Shown: one piece after another, positions 49,295-60,589 of the stretch | How the letters are laid out: every line of letters starts with the position of its first letter | Position numbering within the stretch: position 1 is the first letter of the stretch | NCBI GenBank assembly: GCA_963573385.1 | Contig: CAUYLG010034896.1 | Span: 25,605-89,604, forward strand | DNA length: 64,000 nucleotides | Direction of reading: 5' to 3' | Source of the DNA: Cacajao melanocephalus | Taxonomy: Eukaryota > Chordata > Mammalia > Primates > Pitheciidae | Translations under genes and position numbers: made by a program | The notes under the pieces: model-generated | Seen by the model: only the letters and a program-made list of their open reading frames with translations | Told to the model about the DNA's origin: nothing | Databases searched by the model: none

Positions 49295-49723
49295 ATTATT
49301 AATGGGAGGCAAAGGGGGGTAATCACTTGAACTCAGGAGTTCTAGACCAGCTTGGGCAACATGACAAAATCGCGTATTTACAGAAAATACAAATATTAGC
49401 CAGGCATGGTGGCTCATGCTTGTCCCAGCTGTTTGGGAGAGCGAGGTGGGAGGATTACTTGAGCCCAGGGAAGTTGAGTTTGTAGGCCACAGTGAGATGT
49501 GGTGATAGAGTGGGAGCCTGTTGAAAGAAAGAAAGAAAAAGAAACAAACAAACAAACTCAGGGGAAAATGCAATCGGATTGCTGACAGGAAGAAAGATGA
49601 GAACTGGCTAAGAAAGAAATAAAGAAAAAGAAGAAAGAAAGGGAAGAAAGAAAAAGAAAAGGAGAGAGAGAAGAGAAGAGGAAAGGAAAGGAAGATGGAA
49701 GGAAGGAAGGAAGATTATTAATG
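49295..49723 (+). mobile_element. 5'-truncated Alu with apparent 3' transduction
   Basis: TSDs attattaatg at 49295-49304 and 49714-49723. Inside are an AluJ-like body starting in the left arm (from about 49304), its own tail ((GAAA)n and (CAAA)n, 49522-49557), about 60 bp of non-Alu sequence (49558-49616), and a second A/G-rich tail of about 100 bp (49617-49713). Element, tail, extra sequence, second tail, TSD is the layout expected of a 3' transduction. The extra 63 bases recur at 50333-50395. An alternative is a template-switch chimera. Confidence 0.8.
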
Positions 49724-50332
49724 AAGAACTGGAAATTATGGTTTGCCATGGTAAATTCACGTTTCTTTTGTATTATTTGCAGTTATCTGACATTATGTGA
49801 ATGTATATTTTATTCATGATTTTTATTTATAACACTTATAATAGTTTTATTAAGTATAGTATTAATTAATATATGAAAGTTACCTGAATTAGTATTTCAT
49901 AGGGGCTGGCTTCTTAGTGCCCCCAAACTGAGAGGAGTTTCAAAGCAATCTATTTTGATGAAAATGTTTGGAACAGCAGGCTATCATTGCTATGCAGTTG
50001 TTCTCTAAGGGTGAGAAAATGGGGAGGTAGTACGTGAGCATGAATCCTGCTGATAACATTTTTCCCAGATGATAAATGAGTAGTATAAAATTATATTATG
50101 CAGTCACATAATACGAGGAATTCTATCAGATAAAATTTTGCCCTCCTTTGTCTCTTTGATTATTTTCCTCTTATCTCTTCTTATTGCTTCCTATCACTTG
50201 ATTTAGCTCTGAGGTAGGAAAATTAATCTCATCCACATTCACTTTTTTTTTTTTTTAATCTGAAACCAGAGAAGAAATCTCTACATGAGGTACTAATGGA
50301 TTCTAACATCTTTCATCCAACACTATAACACA
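49724..50332. other. AT-rich unrecognised sequence
   Basis: No family recognised. A T15 run at about 50244-50258 is not attached to any identified element. Confidence 0.45.
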
Positions 50333-50395
50333 AAACTCGGGGGAAAATGCCTTCGGATTGCTGAGAGGAAGAGAGATGAGAACTGGCCAAGAGAG
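50333..50395 (+). repeat. 63-bp sequence shared with the Alu-transduced segment
   Basis: Gapless match to 49554-49616, differing at 7 of 63 positions (about 89%). It ends exactly at the left TSD of the L1 at 50387-50657. Confidence 0.93.
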
Positions 50396-50657
50396 TTTTT
50401 TTTGTTTATTATTGTACTTTAGGTTCTGGGCAGGTGTTGAACAGTGAGAACACGTGGACACAGAGAGGAGAGCATCACATGCTGGGGTCAGTTGGGGGCG
50501 GCTAGGGGAGGGACAGAGGGGAGTGGGGAGGGTGGGGAGGGATAATGTGAGGAGAAATGCCAAATGTAGATGATGGGGGAATGGAGGAAGCAAACCACCT
50601 TGCCATGTATGTACCTATGCAACAACCCTGCATGATCTGCACATGTACCCAAGAGAG
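50387..50657 (-). mobile_element. L1 LINE 3' end with 5' inversion (twin priming)
   Basis: TSDs ccaagagag at 50387-50395 and 50649-50657 (core aagagag). The insert starts as reversed L1 (T8, 'attgtactttaggttctggg', to 50430), then flips to sense L1 ('caggtgttgaacagtgag' to 'cacatgtaccc', 50431-50650). The two parts together give the whole 3' end once, meeting at 'ccc'. Same 3'-end type as the copies at 5213 and 62845. Confidence 0.93.
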
Positions 50658-50878
50658 ACATTTTTATGAGGAATTTATTATTGTTATCCATCCTGTGATC
50701 TGCGGAAATATGAGCCATGGCTATGGAAAGAATAAGCTGCTTTAACCTGGAGAAATCCTGTGTGGTAAGTGTCAATATCCTAGAACTGTTCTGACTATTT
50801 GCATATGAATTTATATAAATTATATGTTGTTTAATATGTCTTAGATTGAGACATGGCTGTGCTTTGTTTATGATTAAT

Positions 50879-51152
50879 TTTAAACCAATTTTTTTTTCTT
50901 TTTCTTAATTATACTTTAAGTTTTGGGGTACATGTGCGGATCGTGCTGGTTTGTTACATAGGTATACACGTGCCATGATGGTGGTTTGCTGCATCCATTA
51001 CTCCATCATCTATGCTGGGTATTTCTCCTGATACTCTCCCTCCCCAATCCCCCCACCCCTTAGGCCCTGGTGTGTGATATTCTCCTCCCTGTGTCCATGT
51101 GTTCTCATTGTTCAACACCCACTTATAAGTGAGAACATGCGGTGTTAAACTA
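50879..51152 (-). mobile_element. L1 LINE 3' end, antisense, 5'-truncated
   Basis: T-rich tail, 'actttaagttttggggtaca', 'gtttgctgcatccattactc', 'gttcaacacccacttataag' and 'gagaacatgcggtgtt' (51146). Possible short TSD ttaaac(c/t)a at 50879-50886 and about 51145-51152. Confidence 0.92.
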
Positions 51153-51717
51153 GATTTTTAAAACACTCAGGTTAGATTGTTGAACTTGTCAGTGCCATCG
51201 AATGGTTTCTGGGTCTGCAGAATGAGTATCGAAATCCACTGAAGGATGAGGAGTACTAATAATCTGGTGGAGTTAGGCATTTTAATGTATGTAAAAAACA
51301 GACGTGTGGTAGTTATAAATGTAAGTGACTTAATCTTCATTGAAACTGTGATGTTGCCCAATATTGGAATTGATTGAAATGGCAACATTGGGAAGAACAG
51401 ATCTTTAATCTATAGGGTATACATATCAAAGGGTAATATTTGTTAAAATGTGCGGTTAGCAAATTCAGTCACAAATCCTAAATTCAAGGACAGACAAAAA
51501 AAATCCTCTTCATTATTTCTTGACAATATATGCTAACAGAAGTGACTAACTGTAATACTAAGTACAAACACTAAGTGATTGAATTATTAATTTTTCAAAA
51601 GCATTTTAATAATCAGTGCTTGATTGTCAAGTCGTTCCTACTTTAACATGATAGCCAGAAGCATCAGTGTTGTTCTTGTTTACGTAAATGGTCTTTGAAC
51701 ATAACTATAAAATCTAA
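51153..51717. other. AT-rich unrecognised sequence
   Basis: No family or gene recognised. Confidence 0.45.
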
Positions 51718-51960
51718 AATTTCTACAACCTTACCATGTACCAGGTACTGTGCTTAGTAATTTATATATATATTAATCCATTTAATCCTCACATCAACCC
51801 TTTAGGATAAGATACTGTCATTTCTATTTTGTACATCAGAAAATTGAAGCACAGTGTTTTTAAGTAGCTTGTCCAAAGCATCATAGCTAGAAAGTGATAA
51901 AGCAGATATTTCAACTAAGGAACCCTGGGTGCAGAGTCTAACTTGTTAACCACAATATTA
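51718..51960 (-). mobile_element. MIR SINE, antisense, near full length
   Basis: 'accatgtaccaggtactgtg', 'ccatttaatcctcacatcaa', 'gaaaattgaagcacagtg', 'cttgtccaaagcatcatagc', 'acttgttaaccac' follow reversed MIR end to end. Confidence 0.88.
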
Positions 51961-54561
51961 TTGTGCATCTTGAAATTAAGCATAATTTTGAAACTTGCAT
52001 TTAATATACAAAGATATGTCTGTGTACATAATGACCCTTATTTACAGAAACATAAAATCTACCATGTACATAATTTAAGAGGCATACTGCTTTAACGTAA
52101 GATATTTCATTGGAAATGATGTACCAGTTTTAAATGTAGCTATTTTCATCAGCAAGGAGTTTATTCTTTTTTTTTTCCTTTTTTGGTTGAAACCTTTGGG
52201 ACATTAGAAGAAAAACGATTATTTGACAGGACAGTAGTGATGATCATACAAGATCACATCCACATGTCTTCTGGGCTCCGCCAGGTAATGAAAATTGTTA
52301 AATAAATGTTAACATGGAATAGTGGGTAGCAGAGTATCCACTATGTTACAGACATAACATTCCCTATTTAAATATTTCAAATTTGTTGTTTCTCTGATAT
52401 GTGTCAAACAAACAAATCATCCCTCAGGCCTTCACTTGTAGTTTATTTCCGCCATATCATAATCCCAGCATTTCTCATGATGGTTTAAATTACTTCAAGA
52501 GATATTACTTTGGAGATTTTGTTAAGATATGATATCAACATTTGTTATTCTGAAAACTTCAGTAACCTGTTATTTACTGGCAAAAGTTATTTTTAAGGGA
52601 TATTAGAATAAAAATCATCAAAAGGCATTTTTTTTTTTTTAGTAAGGCTCAGGGATGTCAAATCCTAAAACTGCTCTCATATGTGTTTATTGGGAATTAT
52701 TTCATATTTTCACTCCATCCTTTCACTAATATATATGTGATTACTCTCTGATCACATCCTGTATGTGAGAGAGTGTCAAAATGTGCTCTTCACCTATTTT
52801 AGAGCCTACATTCCACCATAATCAATAGAAATTGTGTTTCTGTTTAATTCTGGAATTGCCATTACAGGTTATTCTTGTGCGCCATTGTTGCAAGGAAATG
52901 ATGCTTCCCCACCCCCTCTTCTAGTTCAGAACATAAAATTGCAGTGATCTAGCTTTGGTACATGATAGCTATTTGTGCACCTCTTGTTTACTTGGGAGCA
53001 TGATGAACTTCTTGATTCAGCCCAGATTCCTAGGCATGTAGATGAATTGGAAAGGCTGAGATTGGTTGCTGAGAGAACAATGAGATTCTGAAATAATCAA
53101 AGTACAAGTAAGGAGGGCTTAAACCAGCAGCAGATAATAGAAGATGGGGGATAAAAATGGGAAAGTTGATAGGTGTTACATAAATCCCTTCTCATAGATT
53201 TGCTATTGACCTTTGAGAATTTAGGAAGAAAGTAACAAAATAGCTAAAAGAAACCAGCATTTATGCTTCCTGAGCAACAAATGCCAAGTTTTCCTTTTTT
53301 TTTTTTTCTGTAGAAAAAAAAATACTTGTAAAACAGGACATAATGCCACTTTGATGAAGCTTTTTCAAGAATAACTGTACATGAAATACGAGCAATTTGT
53401 CTATTTAAGATTTAACTGAGATGGCAGCTGGTGTTCAGAGGGATTCATTGACATGAATTTTAAAGTTGAAAATGCTGCGTAAGCAATCATAAAATATAGA
53501 CACAGTCAAAATAAATGAGACCATCTCTAAAGATACGAACTATTCATAAGGACATTTAGACTATAACGTCACCGCCTTTTAAAAAGAGTAATATGGGTAT
53601 TTCTCGGTTAGGATGAATTTATTTAATTAAGGGTGAACTTTAGAGATACGCATTCTATGAAATCTAATGGAGCAGTAACCGAAAGAAAAGTAAGGAAATA
53701 ATTACATTGGATTTATAAGTGACTATGGAGCTCTTCTAGTAAGAAAGCACTTAAATAAGATGTGTGATTCTCATTATGTTCTATAAGCTATAAAATCACT
53801 TTTAGCTTCTGGATCTAGCTAGTTTACTTTTTGGATTAATTATAATACACACATAGAAAGAAACAGCACATTCAATACATTATTGCTTAGCCAAATTCAA
53901 ACAGGCTTTCAAGTAGGAGAGGGTGTTAGAATACCGAAAGAACTTTTCAAGCAGATCAGAGCCCAAATGTTGCTTTGACCCAAAGAGTCTAGTGCTTCTA
54001 ATTATGGGTCACATCTGCTGCATACCAAACATTTTATGTAAAAGAATAGTAGAAGCTGAGGTAGGTGCCATTTCCTCTCACTGTTTCTCTGCCATGCTCC
54101 CAAAGTAGAGTCAGAGTCACCGTAATCTGTATTTGTGCTGAGTCGCGTGACACAATCTGTTGGGTCTTAGTAAGCTTTGTTGCGTTTTGGTCAGACTCAC
54201 TTCTCCTCTGTTTCAAAGATGTAGAGTGAGACTAAGTCTTTCCCTGGAATATTTGCATTGACTTCCAGAAATCTCTCCTTTTTTTTTTCCATTGGAAAGC
54301 GTAGAGACTTAAAATACTTTTAAAATTGAGACCAGTTAATACACTATAATGAAGGCACAGTTACATTAAGTCTATTTTCTTGGTATGAAAGATGAAAAAA
54401 TGGTTTTCCTTTAAATCAGCCATTTAATCTTGTAGATGTCTTCATAAATGTCTTCCTTCCAATCTTCATTAGTAATATTCTTTTCTTTTTGAAATAATAG
54501 CTCAAAATATAAATATCTGTATTTTATTTGCTATTTATTTTATTTTTATGTTTTTGGCCTA
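51961..54561. other. Long repeat-poor AT-rich stretch
   Basis: 2.6 kb with only homopolymer runs (T near 52170, 52631 and 53297; A near 53315). No family or coding frame recognised. Confidence 0.45.
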
Positions 54562-54715
54562 GAGGAGGGATAGCAGGGGGTGGGGAGATAGGGGAGGGAG
54601 AGCATTAGGAGAAATACCAAATGTAGATGATGGGGTGATGGATGCAGCTAACCACCATGGCATGTGTACACCTATGTAACAAACCTGCACGTTCTGCACA
54701 TGTGCCCCAGAAATC
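54562..54715 (+). mobile_element. L1 LINE 3' UTR fragment, sense
   Basis: G-rich start 'gggggtggggagataggg', then 'aaataccaaatgtagatgat', 'gatgcagctaaccaccatgg', 'cctgcacgttctgcacat' and 'gtgccccagaa'. It lacks both ORF2 and the poly(A) end, so it is broken at both sides. Confidence 0.9.
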
Positions 54716-55285
54716 TTATTCCTTGCAGCCTAACCATCAGTTCTTGGGATAATAACTGGAGATTGCACTTGGCTCTCCAGAGCCTCCCTTGGATTTTCAC
54801 CTCCTAGGAGAGCCCTTCCTGCCCTGCTGCTCTGCCCTAGATTTCAGTTGCTTGCTGTTTTTACTTCCTGAAAGCCCTGGGCATGTTCTGTCCATAGTCT
54901 TGCGTTCACCCTGGCCTTGGGCAGCTGTATTCTGTCAGTGTACTAGGAGGCCGTGTACTATGTGGGTGCGGGGTTCCCTCTCTGGGTTGCTCCAGCTGAG
55001 CCAGGCTATTACAGCTTTCTGCTGCTCTGCACACTGTCCATAATCCTGCGTCCAGCCTGGCTTTGGACATCTCTAGTCTGTCAGTGTACTAGGAGGCTGT
55101 GTACTGTGTGGGCGCGGGGTCCCCTCTCTCAATTCCTCTTCCAGAACCAGCCTGTTGCAGCCTTCTACTGCTCTGTGCACTGCAGGGCATATCTTTCCTC
55201 TCTCTTGCCCAGGACTCAGACTTCCTCACATGGCCCCCAGATGCTCAGGAGAGGTCCTATGGAGATGGATTGGTAGGTAGGTCAG
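54716..55285. other. GC-richer block of unknown family with tandem repeats
   Basis: Noticeably more GC than its neighbours and made largely of two 146-bp units (listed separately), with possibly a weaker third unit to the left. Plus-strand open frames of 84 and 107 codons arise because 146 is not a multiple of three and stops are sparse; there is no recognisable domain. It could be part of an LTR or satellite-like repeat that I cannot name. Confidence 0.5.
54890..55181 (+). repeat. 146-bp tandem repeat, two units
   Basis: Unit 1 is 54890-55035 and unit 2 is 55036-55181, gapless, about 80% identical by hand count. The best conserved core is 'tctgtcagtgtactaggagg' with 'gtgtact' after it. The divergence implies an old duplication. 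Confidence 0.93.
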
Positions 55286-55381
55286 AACACATTGTGTGAC
55301 TAGGGCTCTTCAGAATTCTCCCTCATACCAGCTCACAAGTGGCAGTTTACATTGTGTTACATATTCTACTAATGTTACTTT

Positions 55382-55560
55382 TCTTCTTCTTTTTTTAATT
55401 TTAAATTTTTATGGATATGTAATAGTTTTACATATTTATGGGGTATATGCAACTTTTTGATACAAGCATACAATGTGTAATGATCAAATTTGGGTAATTG
55501 GAATATCCGTCATCTCAAACATTTGTCATTTCTTTGTGTTGGGAGCATTCCAGTTTTTCT
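55382..55560 (-). mobile_element. Old L1 (L1M-type) 3' end, antisense
   Basis: 'ttttacatatttatggggta', 'tttttgatacaagcatacaa', 'tgtgtaatgatcaaat', 'ggaatatccgtcatctcaaa' and 'tttgtgttgggagcattcca' are the reversed 3' UTR of medieval L1s. Confidence 0.85.
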
Positions 55561-57500
55561 CTTTCATTTACTATGGCCCAGGGTTGAAGACAACCATGGG
55601 TCATTTCTGTCCCAAGAAGCATTTGTCTGTATCTGGAATTTAGTGCCTCTAAGTTTTCTCTATGGTGGGTTTAAAATATAATAAAATAATTTTGTAATTT
55701 ATTTGACTTGCTTTCATTTTCAAAGAGGAAGCGATAGTCTTTTTGTATTTTTCTATATCTTAACTCTAATTAGAGCTACATTTATTATGTTTCCAGTGTT
55801 TGCCATTAAAATTAATATTGCAAGGAATTTTCTTCCTCATGCCTTTTGGGGTGTGCATGTGTGCACGTGTGTGTATGTGTCTGTACACATGCACATACCT
55901 CTTGGGCATTTTTACAGGAGTGAACTTTCTGGGTCATAGAGCGTGCATAAGTCATGCATTTTATTTACATATATTTTGTACTCCGTGAGATGTTATTAAT
56001 GCTTTAATCATTAATATTTATTTAGGTTACCCACATAATTTTCCTTTTCATTATTCTTTATTCCTTACTGAATTTTAGTCCTTTTCTCTGTTATATCCAC
56101 CTACCTGAAGGACTACTTTCAGTAATTGTTTCTAATGTGATCCCACTGCTGATGAATTCTCTGTTTAAGTTTGCTTGGATATATTTATTTTTATTCTTTA
56201 ATTTCAAGTATATGGATACAGACTTTTGTTCTGTAAGCTATTTTCTTTCAGAACTTTAAAGATGCTCAAAGTCATTAACTTCTGTTATTAACCTCTTTCT
56301 CCTCGTTTTTGGCTCTCATCATTACAGCTGTTAATTTTAGTTGTTGCCCCTTTGAAGGCAAGCATCTCCATCTTTCTCTACTTCCTAACAGCTGTATTTT
56401 AGTTTTTGCTGTTATCCCTTTACCTTTGACTTTAGTGTGCCTAGGTAGTTTTCGTATGTTTGTTTCTATTCACCAACACAAAAATCATATTTCTTGAATC
56501 TATAGTTTATTTCACTCCTTTTAAAAATATCTCAACAATTATTTCAAGTATTGCAGCAGTATTACTTTCTCCTTTCTTTCTTCAATTATAATTACACATA
56601 AGTTACCCAGGACCCATATTTCATCTTATGCTTCACATTTTATTTTCATTTAAGATATTATTTTGGTGCTTCAATCTGGAAATTTTTTCCTGAAATATAT
56701 TTCAGTCAGATTTTCTTCCTTGCCTAATTCTTGTGTCATTATTTTTTTCTGTAAAAGGTCAGATAGCAAATATATGTTACTTTGTGGGACACACAGTCTT
56801 GGTTCACAGCTAGGCAACTCTACATTTAGCACAAAATCAGCCATAGACAATATGTAACCAAATGGACATAATCGTATTTGAAAGAAAAATAGTTCTCAAA
56901 GCAAGGAATAGGCCAGATTTTGCCTATAAACTTCAGTCTCCCACTCTCTGGTTCAATCTAATCAATTAGTTGTTCACAATTTTAATTATTATATTTCCCA
57001 TGGCTATAGCATTACTCTATTTATAGGCTCCTGTTCCCTGGTGAAATTTAACATATTTCCTGCTATTTTCCAAGCATAGTAGTTTAAATTATTTTAACGT
57101 AGTATCTCATAATTTTAATGTGTGGGTCTGATTCTATTGTTTGTTTTTTCTCTTAGTCATGTCTCTTGCTATGCCTGTTTAACCTTCCATGAATGCTCAG
57201 TCTTAGTGTGAACACTGTAGTGATTCTGGATGAGACATTATCTTTAGCACATGGTTAATGTAGGAATGTATCCCCTTACCACAACACAGGTGAGTCATAT
57301 CAAGGCTGAGTTTTAGTACCTACAGACCTGGTCTGTTTCTTGTTCTGCATTATTCCTAGAGTTACTTATTTTCAGAAATCTCAAGTGAAAATCTCAGGAA
57401 TTTACTAGAAACTCTATTTATTGCCAAGCCTTGTGTGTCACACTTCATCTCCCTGCCACTGACTGCTGAAAATTACATTTAAAGCCTCACTTCTCCATAC
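55561..57500 (-). mobile_element. Decayed L1M-type sequence, antisense, nested hAT copy
   Basis: From about 56130 the reversed old-L1 3' region can be followed: 'cagctgttaattttagttgt', 'ctttgactttagtgtgccta', 'atttcttgaatctatagttt', 'aatatctcaacaattatttc', then 'tgtgggtctgattctattgt' and 'atgaatgctcag' after 57100. The interval 55561-56130 is less certain. The hAT element at 56740-56955 sits within it. Borders are approximate. Confidence 0.6.
56740..56955 (+). mobile_element. Old hAT-type MER DNA transposon, second copy
   Basis: 'tttctgtaaaaggtcagata', 'tactttgtgggacacacagt', 'tagcacaaaatcagccatag', 'acaatatgtaaccaaatgga', 'ggccagattttgcc' in the same order as 23240-23455. Confidence 0.7.
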
Positions 57501-59867
57501 TGGATTCCTCATTTTTTTTTTCTGTACCTGCACTGCTTATAAATGTGTGTGAGTATTAGAGGGGACAGGTGCAGGCCTTCTTATCTTCCCTTTCTTGAGG
57601 GAGCTTGTATATTTAATCTTGGCTGTCTTAGAATCCCTGAATTTCATCTGCTGGTCCTAAGAAATGGGAAGAAACTCTGTTCAGATTCTCTGTCTCTTCA
57701 CAGCTGTTCTACTTAGCTTATCAGCATCTTTTTCTCAACTTAGAAAAAGGTATTTTTACCTTTTACTGAGAAGTGGCATAGCTATTAGGTTTTCCTCCAT
57801 GAGTTTCTCTTCTTCAGGATTTTGGCTTTTCAAGTACTGGCTACTTGCTAGCTCTCCGATGCCTCAAATAGATGTGTATTTTCTCATTGTTTGTTTGTTG
57901 GATTAACTTCTACCTTCTCTTGTTTTAGAGGAGAGTTTTGTCTGCTATAAGCAGTCCGCCATTCCTGGAGCATGAACATTCACCTATGACTTTTTAATCT
58001 CTTAAATGCAGTTAAAAAGGAAAGTTTTCCCCTCTGTCTCTCACTTTGTGCCGGTTATTTTCTGCTTGTTATTTCCACTTTGTTCTCTGTATTTTTCTAT
58101 TCTGCTCTGTGCCTCAGAAGGTTTTAGAAACGCGTTTAGCCACACTCCATTGCTGAATGGCTTCCTGTTGGGTTAGAGAGTGGGAAGCAGCAAATTAAGT
58201 AGCAGAGTGCTGCAGCTGAGAGAGACTGAGACACTCATTCCTTCTCCTCATGGAAAATGTATTTTTCACCTTTGGCCACAGCGCTTGTGGGTGGGTGATC
58301 TTCCACTTGGTGCTGATATCATTACATCCTGCTTCTTTGTTGTACCTTAGGCCAACGAGGTTTCCTGCTGTTACTTGAAAGTTGGTGTCTCTCCTGCCTT
58401 TGGTTGTTCCCTTAATCCTGCCAACAACTCCCTTAATAGATCCTTAGGTAAAGTTTTTATCATTTAATCCTTTGAAAGTGCCATCTATCTGCTCAGACAC
58501 TGATTGAAGCACATTCTTATTCCTATTCTGATAATTAGAGGGTGTTTTAAGCCTGTATGGCTAGGAGAGATTTTTGCTGAAAACTATGGCCTTTTTCCTT
58601 ATACAGATTTGTGTTTGATTGAGAACAAAGCCTAAAAGATAGTTAGTGGTAAAAAAAAAAACTTCATAAGAAGAACCCCCTCCACCATGCAAGTGCATAC
58701 TACTATAAATTGTATAATCGTAAAGCACAGGATTGAAAAACAGAAAGTCAGGTTACTGTGTAGAAGAAGATTTACAGAGTTGTTAAATACAAATCTAAGT
58801 AGCAGTGTACTTCAGAAATAAGTCAGTAATTAAAATGCAGTGGCTTGGACTAGAGTGAGATTAAAAAAGCTCAACCGGCTTTAGTTTGTCACTGTCATTG
58901 ACTTTGAGTATTTTTCATTACTACAACAATTGGCCTAAGATTTGCACTTCTTCTCTTGACATGTTGACCTTTTCACATTGATTCTTTCTACCTGCTGCTA
59001 AGATACAAAATCAATATGATCAAGCAGGCAAATCACTTGATACTGAAATAGCCTGATAATAGGGGAGGAAATCCAGTTATCCAGTGTCCTTGGATGTGCT
59101 TATACAAGTATAAAGACAATCACACAGGCGTACTTTCAGGTAGTTCTTGGTTTACACTTACACATCTAATATGTGACTTTTATTTTTAAAAGAGCACTTT
59201 TGAACAGAGTCCTGGGAGCACAGATTTTTTAGGGAAATTTGTGATGGGGTCTCTCCTGGATCACACCCCATGGTATTTCTGTCTGTTTTCATTCTAAAGC
59301 AATTTTGTGAGGTTTCCTCCAATCCTCATTTCTTTCCTATTGCTGCATTGCACCTGACAGAGCTCTTTGAAACCAGGTCCGTACTGGAACAATTTTCAAG
59401 GAGTAATAAAAAGGAATGGTGAAGCTTTATGTTTTTCTACCCTTTCCCATCTTTTCCACCTTCTGTTGGAGACATGCCAATCTTTTGAAGTATTAGCAAC
59501 AGTCCCCTTACTCTCTGTGTTTTCCTGCAAGGGTCCTGGATCTTGAGGAAAAGCCTAAACCCGTTGTTCTTTCATGTGGGAATAAAGCAGGTAGGCAGAC
59601 CCTGGCAAAATCCCTTAAATAATAGCAAGCCAGTACCTATCTAGTTATAAATATGCTTTAATATACTATTTAAGCAATTTATATTTAAAAACTGACAGGA
59701 ATTACATACTTGTAACATTTTAGAAAAGTCATTTTTAGAACACTTTGCTCTATTGTTTAAGTGTTTATGGTTACTTACTATTCTATCCTCTGCCAAAAAC
59801 ACTCCTCTAGGGGCTTCATATGATTTAGATATTTTCAGGAAATTATATTGTACCCAGGTGTTTTATG
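57501..59867. other. Unrecognised sequence
   Basis: 2.4 kb without a firm assignment. The first part may be further decayed L1M. An A12 run sits at about 58651. No credible coding frame. Confidence 0.4.
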
Positions 59868-60194
<327 letters not shown>

Positions 60195-60287
60195 TAAGAG
60201 TGATAAAGCATATATACAGATTTAAGATGCTAGCATATTTCCTGTTGAATGTTTCACCAAACTAAAGGTTTTTAAAAGTTACTTCTA

Positions 60288-60589
60288 GGCTGGGGGTGGT
60301 GGCTCAGGCCTGTAATCCCAGCATTTTGGGAGGCCAACGAAAGAAGCCTTGAGCCCAGGAGTTTGAAACCAGACTGAGAAACATAGTGAGACCCCATCTC
60401 TACAAAAAAAAAATAGAAAAAATTAGGCAGGCATGTTGGCTCGCTCATGCAGTCTCAGCTACTTGGAGGCTGAGGTGAGAGAATCACTAGAGCCTGAGAG
60501 ATCAAGACTGCAGTGAGCCATGATTGTGCCACTGCATTCCAGCCTGGTCAACAGGGCAAGACCATTTCTAAAAAAAAAAAAAAAAAACA
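60288..60589 (+). mobile_element. Old Alu (AluJ-like), sense
   Basis: Both arms and an A17 tail. 'gccttgagcccaggagtttg' and 'tgagaccccatctctacaaa' are J-type wording. A long A tail on an old copy suggests regrowth by slippage. Confidence 0.95.

Noticed and set aside
53293..53323. T-run/A-run pair near 53297-53320 as a structured hairpin
   Set aside because: Simple homopolymers with a few bases between; expected in AT-rich DNA and not bounded by element ends.
54789..55299. Three overlapping plus-strand frames, Cys/Trp/Leu-rich
   Set aside because: They follow the two 146-bp units in shifting frames (146 is not divisible by three), so there is no conserved protein between units.
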